Positions 37,603-46,116 of a DNA stretch of 64,000 nucleotides are shown here, in pieces (the stretch's first letter is position 1; the number at the start of each line of letters is the position of its first letter). The DNA lies in contig NZ_CP046155.1 of the NCBI RefSeq assembly GCF_016403105.1, positions 1,488,001 to 1,552,000 of the forward strand. The letters are read 5' to 3'. The translations under genes were made by a program, and so were the position numbers. The notes under the pieces are model-generated. The model was not told the DNA's origin and searched no databases. It was given only the letters and a program-made list of their open reading frames with translations. The DNA is from Leptolyngbya sp. BL0902 (lineage in GTDB: Bacteria > Cyanobacteriota > Cyanobacteriia > Phormidesmidales > Phormidesmidaceae).

Positions 37603-38424
37603 TCAACCCAGCAGATCCCGCAGTTGTTGGGGGTTAGGCCACTGACCGACAATGCGGCGCACGGGGGGGGGCGATACCCGAATCAGGGTGGGGGTGGCGG
37701 TAATCAGGTCGGCCTCAGCCTCGTCGGGATGGGTCAGCACATCGATGAGATGGAGGGTATAGGGTTCGGCTAGGGTCGCCTCCAGGGTGTGGCGCAGAAC
37801 CCGCAGCATTTGCTCGGTGGCCAGGGTGTCGGCCCCGCTGACAAACAGCTTAAACAGGTGCGTGCCCGACTCTGGAGGGTGGTCTGAGGGATTTGCCGCA
37901 AGCCCCTCAGCAGTTGTCGGATCCGGGGATATTTTTTCGTTCGATGCCCCCGCCCCCCGCGCCGCCAAGGATGTTCCTAGGGGGCTAACCCAGGTGGCCT
38001 CCACCCGCATCACCAGGTTGTGGCGCTCCCACAGTTGGGGAAAGGTGGTGCGATAGGATTCGATGACCCACACCGAACAATCTTCCTGGTGGCTATAGTT
38101 GGGTTGCCAAATCAGGTCATCGGTGTCAAACAGGATATTCAGCAGGGTTTGAAACCGCAGGGCACGAGGGTAAGCCTCCGCCACGGTGACAACCTCCCGG
38201 CTGCTGGGGTCTAACCAGCGATCTACCGTTGCCGTAAAGCAGGGCAGCAAAAAGTAGGGCGGCTCGGACAGGCCCAGCGCACTTTGCAGGGCCGTGCAGA
38301 GATCCAAATGCCAGTGGTTGTTCTTCCGCTGGTCGATGCAGTAGACGCAGTCGCCGCCAGGGGTAAAGAGGGCCAGCCCCTTAAAGCTGGCGGCGGTCGC
38401 GGTAGGGTTCGGTGATTTAGACAC
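37603..38424 (-). CDS. KaiB-domain protein with unknown N-terminal domain
   Basis: A 273-residue two-part protein. Residues 188-273 form a KaiB/thioredoxin-like domain: LFKLFVSGADT, LHLIDVLTHPDEAEAD and the hallmark ATPTLIRVSPPPVRRIVG, which match the clock protein KaiB closely. Residues 1-145 form a domain I cannot assign, with a CVYC pair (26-29), Cys43, and FTATVDRWLDP; a Gly/Pro/Ser-rich linker (150-187) joins the two. KaiB is normally about 100 residues and stands next to kaiC; here it is fused and its start overlaps the end of pilT by eight bases, so it is cotranslated with the pilus motor. A regulatory link between clock-type signalling and twitching is a guess. Confidence 0.8.
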   Translation of the reverse strand: MSKSPNPTATAASFKGLALFTPGGDCVYCIDQRKNNHWHLDLCTALQSALGLSEPPYFLLPCFTATVDRWLDPSSREVVTVAEAYPRALRFQTLLNILFDTDDLIWQPNYSHQEDCSVWVIESYRTTFPQLWERHNLVMRVEATWVSPLGTSLAARGAGASNEKISPDPTTAEGLAANPSDHPPESGTHLFKLFVSGADTLATEQMLRVLRHTLEATLAEPYTLHLIDVLTHPDEAEADLITATPTLIRVSPPPVRRIVGQWPNPQQLRDLLG

Positions 38425-39766
38425 GACCCCGCAGCATTTGCGCCATTTCGTTCTGCTTGGGTGCCATTTCTAGGGCCGTTTCCTCGGTAATGCGCCCAGA
38501 TTCATACAGGGCGTAGAGGGACTGGTTCATGGTACACATGCCGTCGAAGGTACATTTGGGAATCAGCGCTTCCACTTCGTCCAGCTTGCCTTGCAGGATG
38601 TAGTCCTTAATAGCATCGGTGTTGATGAGGATGTCGTGGAAGGCGGCGCGTTTGCCGTCGGTGGTGCGGCAAAGCCCCTGGGCAATCACCGCAATCAGCG
38701 ATTCTGCTAGGGATACCCGAATCGGAGCCTGCTGTTCGGGCTCGTAGAGGTTGAGAATCCGCTCCACCGTCTTCACGGCGCTGTTGGTGTGCAGGGTGCC
38801 CATCACCAAGTGTCCGGTTTGGGCGGCTTTGAGGGCGGTGTTCACCGTTTCCTTATCCCGCATTTCCCCCACCAGAATGATGTCCGGGTCTTCCCGCAGG
38901 GAGGCTTTCAGGGCGTTATCAAACTTGTGGGTGTGCATCCCCACTTCCCGCTGCTTCACCAGGGAACGCTTACTGGTGTGGACAAATTCCACCGGGTCTT
39001 CGATGGTGATGATGTGCTTCGGCATTTCGCTGTTGACGTAGTCAATCATCGCCGCCATGGTGGTAGATTTCCCGGAACCCGTTGGCCCCGTCACCAGGAT
39101 CAGGCCCTTGTGGTAGTGGCAGACATCTTTGAAAATGCCCGTAAAGCCCAGTTGCTCTAGGGTGAGAATTTTCACCGGAATCAACCGCAGCACCATGGCG
39201 GGGCCGCGCAACGAGTCAAAAATGTTGATCCGAATCCGGGTGAAGTCGTACTGGGCGGCACCGTCAAAATCGAGGGTTTGGCGAAATTCTTGAATTTGGT
39301 CGGGCCGGAGAATTTCCGACAGCCAGTTATAGAAGGTGGCCTCGTCGGTGACGGGGTATTCCGTTGGGGTAATTTCCCCCCGTTCCCGATAGCGGGGCAC
39401 TTCGCCAACGCCGAGGTGAATGTCAGAAAAACCCTTATCAAAGGCTTCCCGCACGATATGTTCCAGGGTGGGACTGCCGCCCACCTTAATGCTTTCCGCC
39501 GCTGTGGGCATGGGGGGCGGGCTCGCAGGCCGATGCCCAGCCGGAGCGGGGGGGCTCTGCTGGCCCGGTTGGCCCTGGGGGGCGGGGGGACGCTGGCCCG
39601 GTTGGCCCTGGGGGGCAGGAGGACGCTGGCCCTGGGGCGGGGGCGGCGCGGGGGGGCGCTGGCCCTGGGGCGGGGGTGGGGCGGGGGGACGCTGGCCCTG
39701 GGGCGGTGGCGGCGCGGGCCGAGGGGGCATATTGGGGGTGGCCGGAACGTTGGATGACTCAGCCAT
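38417..39766 (-). CDS. pilT: Type IV pilus retraction ATPase PilT
   Basis: A cytoplasmic hexameric ATPase that depolymerises type IV pili for twitching and phototaxis. The core shows Walker A GPTGSGKST, the Asp box IITIEDPVEF, Walker B DIILVGEMRD, the His box TGHLVMGTLHTNSA, and the PilT tail ending GRITEETALEMA. The 449-residue protein is about 85 longer than typical PilT because of an N-terminal Pro/Gln-rich tract (about residues 12-95) made of 11-residue repeats. I start at the ATG at 39766. It is the first gene of an operon with the KaiB-domain protein. Confidence 0.95.
   Translation of the reverse strand: MAESSNVPATPNMPPRPAPPPPQGQRPPAPPPPQGQRPPAPPPPQGQRPPAPQGQPGQRPPAPQGQPGQQSPPAPAGHRPASPPPMPTAAESIKVGGSPTLEHIVREAFDKGFSDIHLGVGEVPRYRERGEITPTEYPVTDEATFYNWLSEILRPDQIQEFRQTLDFDGAAQYDFTRIRINIFDSLRGPAMVLRLIPVKILTLEQLGFTGIFKDVCHYHKGLILVTGPTGSGKSTTMAAMIDYVNSEMPKHIITIEDPVEFVHTSKRSLVKQREVGMHTHKFDNALKASLREDPDIILVGEMRDKETVNTALKAAQTGHLVMGTLHTNSAVKTVERILNLYEPEQQAPIRVSLAESLIAVIAQGLCRTTDGKRAAFHDILINTDAIKDYILQGKLDEVEALIPKCTFDGMCTMNQSLYALYESGRITEETALEMAPKQNEMAQMLRGRV
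39558..39722 (-). repeat. Five 33-bp tandem repeats in the pilT 5' region
   Basis: The word CGCTGGCCC (or close variant) recurs at 39591, 39624, 39657 and 39690, exactly 33 bases apart, with a first degenerate copy from about 39558. Each unit encodes an 11-residue Pro/Gln/Arg block. The plus strand is extremely G-rich here, with many runs of four or more G. Confidence 0.85.
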
Positions 39767-40002
39767 GGAACCAGTTCTCCGTGATGAAAACACAAACCGG
39801 GGGATGGTGGGTGGCTCAAGCACCTCCCAGGCGACCGCTTCCCGGACTATTGCTTAGGTTGCCCAAGGACGGGCCAAAAATTGTCGTCGGGTCGGCAGGA
39901 ACTTTCGTATGGCCGCCCCTGGCTGACAAGTCCTCAAGCTTATACAAACTATACGGGATGGTTCTGGTTTGGGAGGATAGATATTCAAACACTTCATTCA
40001 GC

Positions 40003-41169
40003 CTAACAATACTCAACGGTGACTTCCTTCTGGAAGCGGCGCAGGATCGCCACCAGGTCTTCAATCAGGCTGCGGCGGATGGAAATATTCTTGGGCAGCA
40101 GCGGGTTTTGGTAAAACTCGTTGATGCTTTGCCCTACGAGGAAATGGATGGAGTCGGCCTGGAGGATCTCGCGGGCCAACAGGTAGGCCCCATTGTTATC
40201 GAAGCGCAGACGGCCCAGGTCGCAGTGGCACTGGCGGATATACTCCGTGGCCTTGGAGAGGGTCAAAATCCCCTCCGTTACCAAATCGACGCCGCTCAGG
40301 GTGCCAATGGGGGGCAGTTCCCGCCGCATGGTCGAGAGATCCATCTCCACCATTTCCCCTAGATAACTGGCCACAATGTTGCCCGTGGTGCCGCCACAGA
40401 CCACCTTGCGCCCCTCAAACTCCAGCAGCCGATTCACAAAGGTTTCGTCCTGGCCCTCCTCCAGCGGTGGCCCGGTAAAAATCATCAGCGGGTGGCGCTG
40501 GCGCATATACAGCCCCACCATGGTGGCATCGTCGCCCACCTGGCCCTGGTAGAGCTCAAAGGTGTGGTCAACCACTCGCTTCACGATGGAACGGGCGGTG
40601 TGGGCCTGACTGCCAATCACCCCTTCCACGTACTGGGCGATGTTGTCCCAGCCCCAGCCAAAGTTCATGGTCATGCCCATGCCCGCATAGAGCACGCCGT
40701 CGCTGATGGCCCCCAAAAAATCCCCCCGGTCAAGCTGGCCTTCGGCGGATTGCAGCTTGCGGCCCAGAATTTCCTGGGTTTCCATGGCGAGGGGCTGCAC
40801 CCGACCGCGATGGCAAAATACCGGGGCCGGGTTGTCGAAATTAATCACCTTAAAATGATTGGTGTGGCCGTCTACCCAAAGAATCGTAAACGTGGAGTAG
40901 GCAATCTTCCGCACCCGACAGATGGGCAGGGTGCCAATCACCGTTTTCAGCACCTCCTCTAGGGGTACATCGGCGTTCAGCATGGTGATCAAAATTTCGG
41001 TGGTCAGGGTGGCCAAAATGTTGGCCTTTACCCCGCTGCCCAAACCGTCGGACAGCACCACCGTGGTTTTGGTGCCCGTCTTGAGGTACTTCACCTTGTC
41101 GCCACACAGTTCCTCGCCCCGCTTGTTGAGGCTGGCGCTGTGGATGTCAATGAAAGTATCCAGGGTCAT
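40003..41169 (-). CDS. SpoIIE-type serine phosphatase
   Basis: A 388-residue soluble PP2C-like phosphatase. Metal-binding motifs: VVLSDGLGSGVKANILA near residue 37, AISDGVLYAGMG near 155, and VGDDATMVGLYM near 222. The remaining 160 residues form a C-terminal domain I do not recognise, with GRKVVCGGTTGNIVASYLG. Such phosphatases usually dephosphorylate an anti-sigma-factor antagonist, but no such partner is nearby. It starts three bases after the PAS gene, the third gene of the [2Fe-2S]-PAS-SpoIIE unit. The C-terminal region probably senses or binds a target. Confidence 0.85.
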   Translation of the reverse strand: MTLDTFIDIHSASLNKRGEELCGDKVKYLKTGTKTTVVLSDGLGSGVKANILATLTTEILITMLNADVPLEEVLKTVIGTLPICRVRKIAYSTFTILWVDGHTNHFKVINFDNPAPVFCHRGRVQPLAMETQEILGRKLQSAEGQLDRGDFLGAISDGVLYAGMGMTMNFGWGWDNIAQYVEGVIGSQAHTARSIVKRVVDHTFELYQGQVGDDATMVGLYMRQRHPLMIFTGPPLEEGQDETFVNRLLEFEGRKVVCGGTTGNIVASYLGEMVEMDLSTMRRELPPIGTLSGVDLVTEGILTLSKATEYIRQCHCDLGRLRFDNNGAYLLAREILQADSIHFLVGQSINEFYQNPLLPKNISIRRSLIEDLVAILRRFQKEVTVEYC

Positions 41170-41172
41170 CGG

Positions 41173-41811
41173 CTAGTGGCCCTCCTGCCCTCGATCCTCA
41201 ATGGTCGAGCGGGTAGGGCTCCAGTCTTGAGGCCGTACCGCCACGGGATCCACCGCCTCATGCTGGAGCATCTGCACAATTTTTAGCAAACTTACCTTAG
41301 TTTGGGCGGTTGTTTCTCCTAATAGTCCGGCAATTTCCTGTACCACCTTCATCTGGTTGTCTACGACTTGGTTGACCTGCTGAATGGTGGTTTCTTTAAT
41401 AGCAATGAGCTCCCGTCGTTCCGCAAGCTGATGGCTATAGTCGGCCATGATGCAGGCAATGATACCCTCATCAAGAATGGGAAAAATGACCTGATTTACG
41501 AGTAGATCGTACTGGATAAACTCCCTCGGCTTGCCTCGATAGACTTCCCCTGTTTCCCATACTCGTCGAAGGTCGCTGACGTCGTCTAAAATGGTGGCAG
41601 CGGGCTGGCCCAGCACATCGTTGGGCTGCACTTTAAACATTCGACAAAAGGCCGGATTGACCAGCTTAATGTAGAGGTCTGCATCCACAACTAACAGTCC
41701 ATTGGGGTCATATTCCCACAGCAGTTGCCAGAGATGCTGGTGATCTTGGTGGTTTTCACTATCCCCACCCTTAGATCGAGCGGCGTTGTGAGAAAAACTA
41801 GACTCTGCCAT
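41173..41811 (-). CDS. PAS-domain protein with helical C-terminus
   Basis: A 212-residue protein. The PAS domain spans about residues 28-130 (WEYDPNGLLVVDADLYIKLVN ... FCRMFKVQPNDVLGQPAATIL). The C-terminal helix contains IQQVNQVVDNQMKVVQEIAGL followed by LGETTAQTKVSLLKI, which recalls the tail of the PAS proteins encoded beside [FeFe]-hydrogenase operons in Firmicutes. There is no kinase domain, so it is a sensor or adaptor rather than a kinase. Few cysteines are present, so it does not itself look like an iron-sulfur sensor. It follows the [2Fe-2S] gene by 21 bases and precedes the phosphatase by three. Confidence 0.8.
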   Translation of the reverse strand: MAESSFSHNAARSKGGDSENHQDHQHLWQLLWEYDPNGLLVVDADLYIKLVNPAFCRMFKVQPNDVLGQPAATILDDVSDLRRVWETGEVYRGKPREFIQYDLLVNQVIFPILDEGIIACIMADYSHQLAERRELIAIKETTIQQVNQVVDNQMKVVQEIAGLLGETTAQTKVSLLKIVQMLQHEAVDPVAVRPQDWSPTRSTIEDRGQEGH

Positions 41812-41832
41812 GGTGATAATTCAGGGAGTTCT

Positions 41833-42108
41833 CTACGGGACGTGGGCCAAGGCAGCCTCAATCATCGGTAGAATGCGCTCAGTAAAAATGGCGTCTACAT
41901 TTTGGGGACTGATGCCCAAAAAGCGATGATCTTGAAACTTCATGACAATCCCCTGACTGCATGTTTCCAAGCAAAAGGATCCCTTTAGTTCAATCACGCC
42001 ATCGAGGCCATGGGCTTGGATGAGCGCCTGAAGTTTTGGCAGCACATCGTAGACCCCCATTTGGTGGCAGGCCGAACCCATACAGAGAAACAGGTTTTCT
42101 TTTGCCAT
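41833..42108 (-). CDS. Thioredoxin-like [2Fe-2S] ferredoxin
   Basis: A 91-residue protein with the four-cysteine pattern of thioredoxin-like [2Fe-2S] domains (NuoE/HoxE C-terminal type): C9 and C14 (LFLCMGSACHQ), C46 and C50 (SFCLETCSQG). The fold ends with a helix after IFTERILPMIE. It is a stand-alone ferredoxin domain, not a subunit of a larger complex in this window. It starts the three-gene unit and is likely the redox input to the PAS and phosphatase proteins. Confidence 0.85.
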   Translation of the reverse strand: MAKENLFLCMGSACHQMGVYDVLPKLQALIQAHGLDGVIELKGSFCLETCSQGIVMKFQDHRFLGISPQNVDAIFTERILPMIEAALAHVP

Positions 42109-42293
42109 GGCGCTAGGAAATGGGAGAAGGGATAGGGATAGACGAACCTTGTCCAGCCGATACCCCTTTAGTCTAAACAGGCCACCCCCAGGACAGAGGG
42201 CCTAGAAGCCAAGGATTTTATTAAGAAATTCCTCCCTTTCCCTGGGGCTTTGGGCCTAGACGGCATCATCCTAGGGCCAACGATGCGGCCCCT

Positions 42294-42683
42294 TTAGCCG
42301 AACCAGTGGGAGGCGGTCATCATATCCTGGGCCAGGCGAGGATTGGCGCAGGAGACCACCACATCTTCGGAGTGACCAGGGGTGTCGGTGTAGATCGGCT
42401 CGTAATTCAGCAGCGCCTGAATTCCCTGCTGAATCAAGCGATCAATATGGCGGTGCTGTTCGTAGGAATAACACTCGGAGGGGGTGCCTGTCCGCCGAAT
42501 CGTGTCTTGATCGAGGGTGACGTAGATGACGGGCAGCCGCCGCAGGACATAGGCGGTGAGTCGTTGTCGGAAGTCAGGCACATCCAGCGCTTCCCAGTGG
42601 CTAGGGGCCTCCGGATCGCGCAGCACGGTCTCAACTTTGGCAACAACAATGGGGAGCGTTAAATTGACAATGATGTGAGACAT
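42294..42683 (-). CDS. ComFB-like protein
   Basis: A 129-residue soluble protein. The segment FRQRLTAYVLRRLPVIYVTLDQD resembles the core of late-competence ComFB domains (xxxALNRLPxxYVT), which in cyanobacteria include c-di-GMP receptors of the CdgR type. No CxxC zinc motif of Bacillus ComFB is seen. A second conserved-looking part is EQHRHIDRLIQQGIQALLNYE. It lies 185 bases upstream of the [2Fe-2S] gene on the same strand. Assignment is tentative. Confidence 0.55.
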   Translation of the reverse strand: MSHIIVNLTLPIVVAKVETVLRDPEAPSHWEALDVPDFRQRLTAYVLRRLPVIYVTLDQDTIRRTGTPSECYSYEQHRHIDRLIQQGIQALLNYEPIYTDTPGHSEDVVVSCANPRLAQDMMTASHWFG

Positions 42684-43157
42684 GGGAGTGACTCCATGGA
42701 GTGTCTACAAGTTGGCAATTGGGGGCGAAATTCCCTGGCACAATGGAATCAATCCAACCCAGGAGAGGTCGGTTAGCGGTTAGGACGCTAGGGGAGAGAT
42801 CGCGAGGTCAACGATTGCCTCAGCCAGGTGATGGCGATCCTAACTAAATGCACCCAGGAAGGGAGGAAACCATCAGGGATCAAGTTATTTTGCGGGGCTG
42901 GGGGTATCTCTATGATGACGGGTTTTAGGCAACGACCTACCTACGTTTTAAAGAAAAAATATTTTCTTCCTAAAAAAACAGTAAAGTTGATCAAAAACGA
43001 CTAAATTCTCAATCTTTTTTAACCTATGGTGAGTCGTCGCTTCCCCATGGGTTACGCAAAATTCTTAGCGACCCTAGGCGGGTGCTGTCGGAATCTAGGG
43101 CCGTGGGGGCGGAACGCAACCCAAGCTGGCATAATACCCCCGTAAAGGGAGGAGAGG
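42684..43157. other. Intergenic region between the ComFB-like and alpha/beta-hydrolase-like genes
   Basis: No gene is seen in 474 bases. It holds a 12-base palindrome ACTCCATGGAGT (42691-42702) just upstream of the ComFB-like gene, and an AT-rich tract at about 42945-43020 with the near-palindrome AAGAAAA-AATA-TTTTCTT (42951-42968). A CATAAT box at 43130 and a strong GGGAGGAGAGG ribosome site precede the plus-strand gene. Confidence 0.5.
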
Positions 43158-43796
43158 ATGGCTCAGGTTTGGCTAGGAATTTGCGGCGGCTTCCATGGGC
43201 CGGAGGCCAACGACGGCATACAAGCCCTGTGGGCAGCAGAACCCGCAATTTGTACCCTGCCCACTGTGGTGCTGGGGGGTGGGGTGCCCTGGGCTCCGCT
43301 TTCGGCCCATGCCCTGCGCCAGTCCCTAGATTGCGCCCTAGCGGCTTCCCCCTCGGGGCATCAAGGGCGAGACCAGGGCCAGGATTTAATCCTGTGGGCT
43401 TTTAGCGCAGGCGGGGTGGGGGCTGTCTCCTTGGCGCAGCACTGGCAGCGCTATCGGGGGCGGGTGCGGGCAATATTTTTGCTAGACGGCTGGGGGATTC
43501 CCTGGGTGGGGAGTGCTCCCCTGCATCGCCTGAGCCACGATGCCTTTACCCACCGCAGTAGCCGGGTTTTGGGGGCGGGCCGCGCCGATTTTTTTGCCCA
43601 GCCAGCGGTGCCCCATCTACAATTGTGGCAACGGCCCCAGGCGGTGGTCGGTCAGGGGTGTTTGCCCGATTCTCAGGGGCAGGTGGGGCCAGTGCAGACG
43701 GTGAGTGCGGCCCATTTTTTAACCCAGTGGACGGTATTCTATGCGAAGGAGGGGCGGGTTACAGCGATTTCGCCGGACGCTCACTCCAAGGATTAG
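43158..43796 (+). CDS. Alpha/beta-hydrolase-like hypothetical protein
   Basis: A 212-residue protein starting at ATG directly after GGGAGGAGAGG. The phrase LILWAFSAGGVGAVSLA (about 77-93) has a serine in a small-x-Ser-x-Gly setting (AFSAGG), as in the nucleophile elbow of alpha/beta hydrolases, with AIFLLDGWGIPW later and a C-terminal His (SAAHFL). The elbow lacks the first glycine of GxSxG. I do not recognise a characterised family; I believe similar hypothetical proteins exist in cyanobacteria. Confidence 0.65.
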   Translation: MAQVWLGICGGFHGPEANDGIQALWAAEPAICTLPTVVLGGGVPWAPLSAHALRQSLDCALAASPSGHQGRDQGQDLILWAFSAGGVGAVSLAQHWQRYRGRVRAIFLLDGWGIPWVGSAPLHRLSHDAFTHRSSRVLGAGRADFFAQPAVPHLQLWQRPQAVVGQGCLPDSQGQVGPVQTVSAAHFLTQWTVFYAKEGRVTAISPDAHSKD

Positions 43797-43988
43797 TCGG
43801 ATTGGTCTATCGCTAGATCTGCCACGCTTTTCCGGGCCTATATCTAGTACTCTATAGATTCAGAAATTGGCTCCCCTCGGCCTGTTGTCCCGGCTATCTG
43901 CCCTTAACCCTTGGAGATCCAAGCATTGGGATAGGTATCTAGGGCAATGGGTTGCCATGGAGCGCATCGCACCGTCACGAGGTATGCC

Positions 43989-45437
43989 GTGGATCAGGCC
44001 CTAAATCGGCTGTGGGAACAAGTGCTAGAGCGGCTTCAACAGCAGCTTAGCCCTCCCACCTACGAAACCTGGATTAAACCTGCTCAGGCCCAGTCGCTGA
44101 GTGAGGGTACCTTGGTGATTTCTACCCCCAACCCCTTTGCGCGGAATTGGGTGCAAAAGCACTATCTACCCAGCATTGCCCAGGTGGTGGAGGATCTAGC
44201 GGGGCAACCGCTGATGATTCAGGTGGTGGTGCAGGAGGATGGATCGGGGACGGCCAGCGCTCCGTCCTCCGGTGGCCCATCGGCGGCATCCTCCGGGGGT
44301 TCACCCCTTGCGGCATCCGTTGGGCAATCGGCCCCCGGTTCCTCCTGGCTGACCCCCATGGCCCCCCCTCGGTCTGGAGAGCTAGAAGCCTCTAATCAAA
44401 ACCGCGCTGCCTACAACGATCTCAACCCCAAGGCGGTGTTTGACCGCTTTGTGGTGGGGGCTAATAACCGCATGGCTCACGCCGCTGCCCTGGCGGTAGC
44501 GGAGGCTCCGGGCCGAGAGTTTAACCCGCTGTTTCTCTGCGGTCGGGTCGGGCTGGGCAAAACGCACCTGATGCAGGCCATTGGCCACTACCGCCAGGAT
44601 ATTTCCCCCCACGCCAAAATTGCCTACGTCTCGACAGAGCAGTTTACCAACGACCTGATTGCCGCCATCCGCAAGGACAGCATGCAGCACTTCCGATCCC
44701 ACTACCGGGATGTGGATATTCTCCTAGTGGATGATATTCAGTTCATTGAGGGGAAGGAATACACCCAAGAGGAGTTTTTCCACACCTTCAATACCCTGCA
44801 CGAGGCGGGGAAGCAGATTGTGCTGGCGGCGGATCGGCCTCCCCACCAAATTGTGCGGCTGCAAGAGCGGTTGATTTCCCGCTTTTCCATGGGTCTGATT
44901 GCCGATATTCAGCCCCCCGACTTTGAAACGCGGGTCGCCATCCTCCAAAAAAAGGCCGAATATGAACAGGTGAACCTGCCCCGCGAGGCCATCGAGTACA
45001 TTGCCTCCAGCTACACCTCCAACATTCGCGAACTGGAAGGGGCGCTGATTCGGGCCATCGCCTACACCTCCATCTCAGGCTTGCCGATGACCGTCGAGCA
45101 CCTGACGGCGGTGCTCAATCCGCCTACAGAACAGATGGAAGCCTCGCCCCAGGTGGTGCTGTCCACCGTGGCCGAACATTTTCAGGTGTCGGTCGATGAG
45201 CTCAAGGGTACGTCTCGTCGGCGTGAAATTAGCCAAGCCCGCCAGATGGGGATGTATTTGATGCGTCAACATACCGATCTCAGCTTGCCCAAAATTGGCG
45301 ATGAGTTTGGCGGCAAAGACCACACAACCGTGCTCTATAGCTGCACCAAGGTCGAAAGCCAGATCAAGCGCGATCTCGACCTTGCCCAAACCGTGCGGCA
45401 ACTGAGCGACCGCATCCATATGGCGGGGCGGGGCTAG
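43989..45437 (+). CDS. dnaA: Chromosomal replication initiator DnaA
   Basis: Binds DnaA boxes and opens the replication origin. The 482-residue protein has domain I ([23 protein letters not shown]), a Ser/Gly-rich domain II, AAA+ domain III with Walker [10 protein letters not shown] and Walker [15 protein letters not shown], and domain IV with the DNA-binding signature [17 protein letters not shown] choose the GTG at 43989 (GAGG upstream); an ATG at 43947 would add 14 residues that do not resemble DnaA. I saw no TTATCCACA boxes or dnaN gene nearby, so the origin is probably elsewhere. Confidence 0.96.
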   Translation: MDQALNRLWEQVLERLQQQLSPPTYETWIKPAQAQSLSEGTLVISTPNPFARNWVQKHYLPSIAQVVEDLAGQPLMIQVVVQEDGSGTASAPSSGGPSAASSGGSPLAASVGQSAPGSSWLTPMAPPRSGELEASNQNRAAYNDLNPKAVFDRFVVGANNRMAHAAALAVAEAPGREFNPLFLCGRVGLGKTHLMQAIGHYRQDISPHAKIAYVSTEQFTNDLIAAIRKDSMQHFRSHYRDVDILLVDDIQFIEGKEYTQEEFFHTFNTLHEAGKQIVLAADRPPHQIVRLQERLISRFSMGLIADIQPPDFETRVAILQKKAEYEQVNLPREAIEYIASSYTSNIRELEGALIRAIAYTSISGLPMTVEHLTAVLNPPTEQMEASPQVVLSTVAEHFQVSVDELKGTSRRREISQARQMGMYLMRQHTDLSLPKIGDEFGGKDHTTVLYSCTKVESQIKRDLDLAQTVRQLSDRIHMAGRG

Positions 45438-45588
45438 GGTTGCCCACGATGCCCGATCAAAGGACCCCAGGGATCGGGGGATCGCCTGGGGCTGAGCGGG
45501 GTTTCACCGCAGATGGAGGTTGGCTAAGGGGGCTGGCGGTCCCACGGAGGGGCAACGGCAGGGCTAGATAACCCCCATGGGGACGGCC

Positions 45589-46116
45589 CTAGGCTTCTCC
45601 AGACACCTGGAGGTCGTGGAAGTAGAGCTTCAGCAGCAGACCACAGCCCAGCAGTTTCAGCCCTTCTAGGCCAAAGTACAGCAGGTGTAATTGGTTCATG
45701 CCGGAGGGCAGGGTCGCAGGCTCAAAGGCATTGAGGGATACCCCCAGGGCACCCATGGCCGGAGTGAGGGCATAGGTGAACGCCAGCACAATGGCCAGCA
45801 GCCCCAGCGCCAGTTCAATAGCCCAACGACTGCGGATACCGCTATCCATAACGGTATGGTCGGTGCGGGCTTGGTGAGTGACCAGCAGCCCGGTCAAAAC
45901 CAGGGCCACACACACCAGTTCTAGGCGATTAAACACCCAAAATAGGGAATAGCCAGCGGTACTAAAGTCGGGTTGGCTCATCATGCCCGTGACAAAGAGA
46001 CCGGGCATAATCACAAAATCCATCAGTAAGCTGGCGCTAAACCAAAACATGAGGAAAAACAGAATGACCCCAAACCAATTCATAGATTTTAGGCTGGGGC
46101 TGGAGAGCGTACGCAT
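45589..46116 (-). CDS. Four-helix conserved membrane protein
   Basis: A 175-residue integral membrane protein with four hydrophobic helices: FGVILFFLMFWFSASLLM, LELVCVALVLTGLLV, LALGLLAIVLAFTYALTP and LLYFGLEGLKLLGCGLLLK. The topology and the LH...L..GLE motif before the last helix recall DUF4149-like proteins, but I am not sure. A later start at 46083 is possible. The function is unknown. Confidence 0.7.
   Translation of the reverse strand: MRTLSSPSLKSMNWFGVILFFLMFWFSASLLMDFVIMPGLFVTGMMSQPDFSTAGYSLFWVFNRLELVCVALVLTGLLVTHQARTDHTVMDSGIRSRWAIELALGLLAIVLAFTYALTPAMGALGVSLNAFEPATLPSGMNQLHLLYFGLEGLKLLGCGLLLKLYFHDLQVSGEA

Noticed and set aside
39278-39757. Plus-strand frame with Gly-Gly-Ala/Arg repeats
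   Set aside because: It is the reverse reading of the pilT Pro/Gln repeats; only the minus strand continues into a conserved ATPase.
42912-43007. 31-codon Lys-rich plus-strand frame
   Set aside because: No ribosome site; the Lys codons simply reflect an A-rich intergenic tract.
43797-43988. Possible replication origin upstream of dnaA
   Set aside because: No TTATCCACA-like boxes, AT-rich unwinding region or dnaN gene were seen; cyanobacterial dnaA is often away from the origin.
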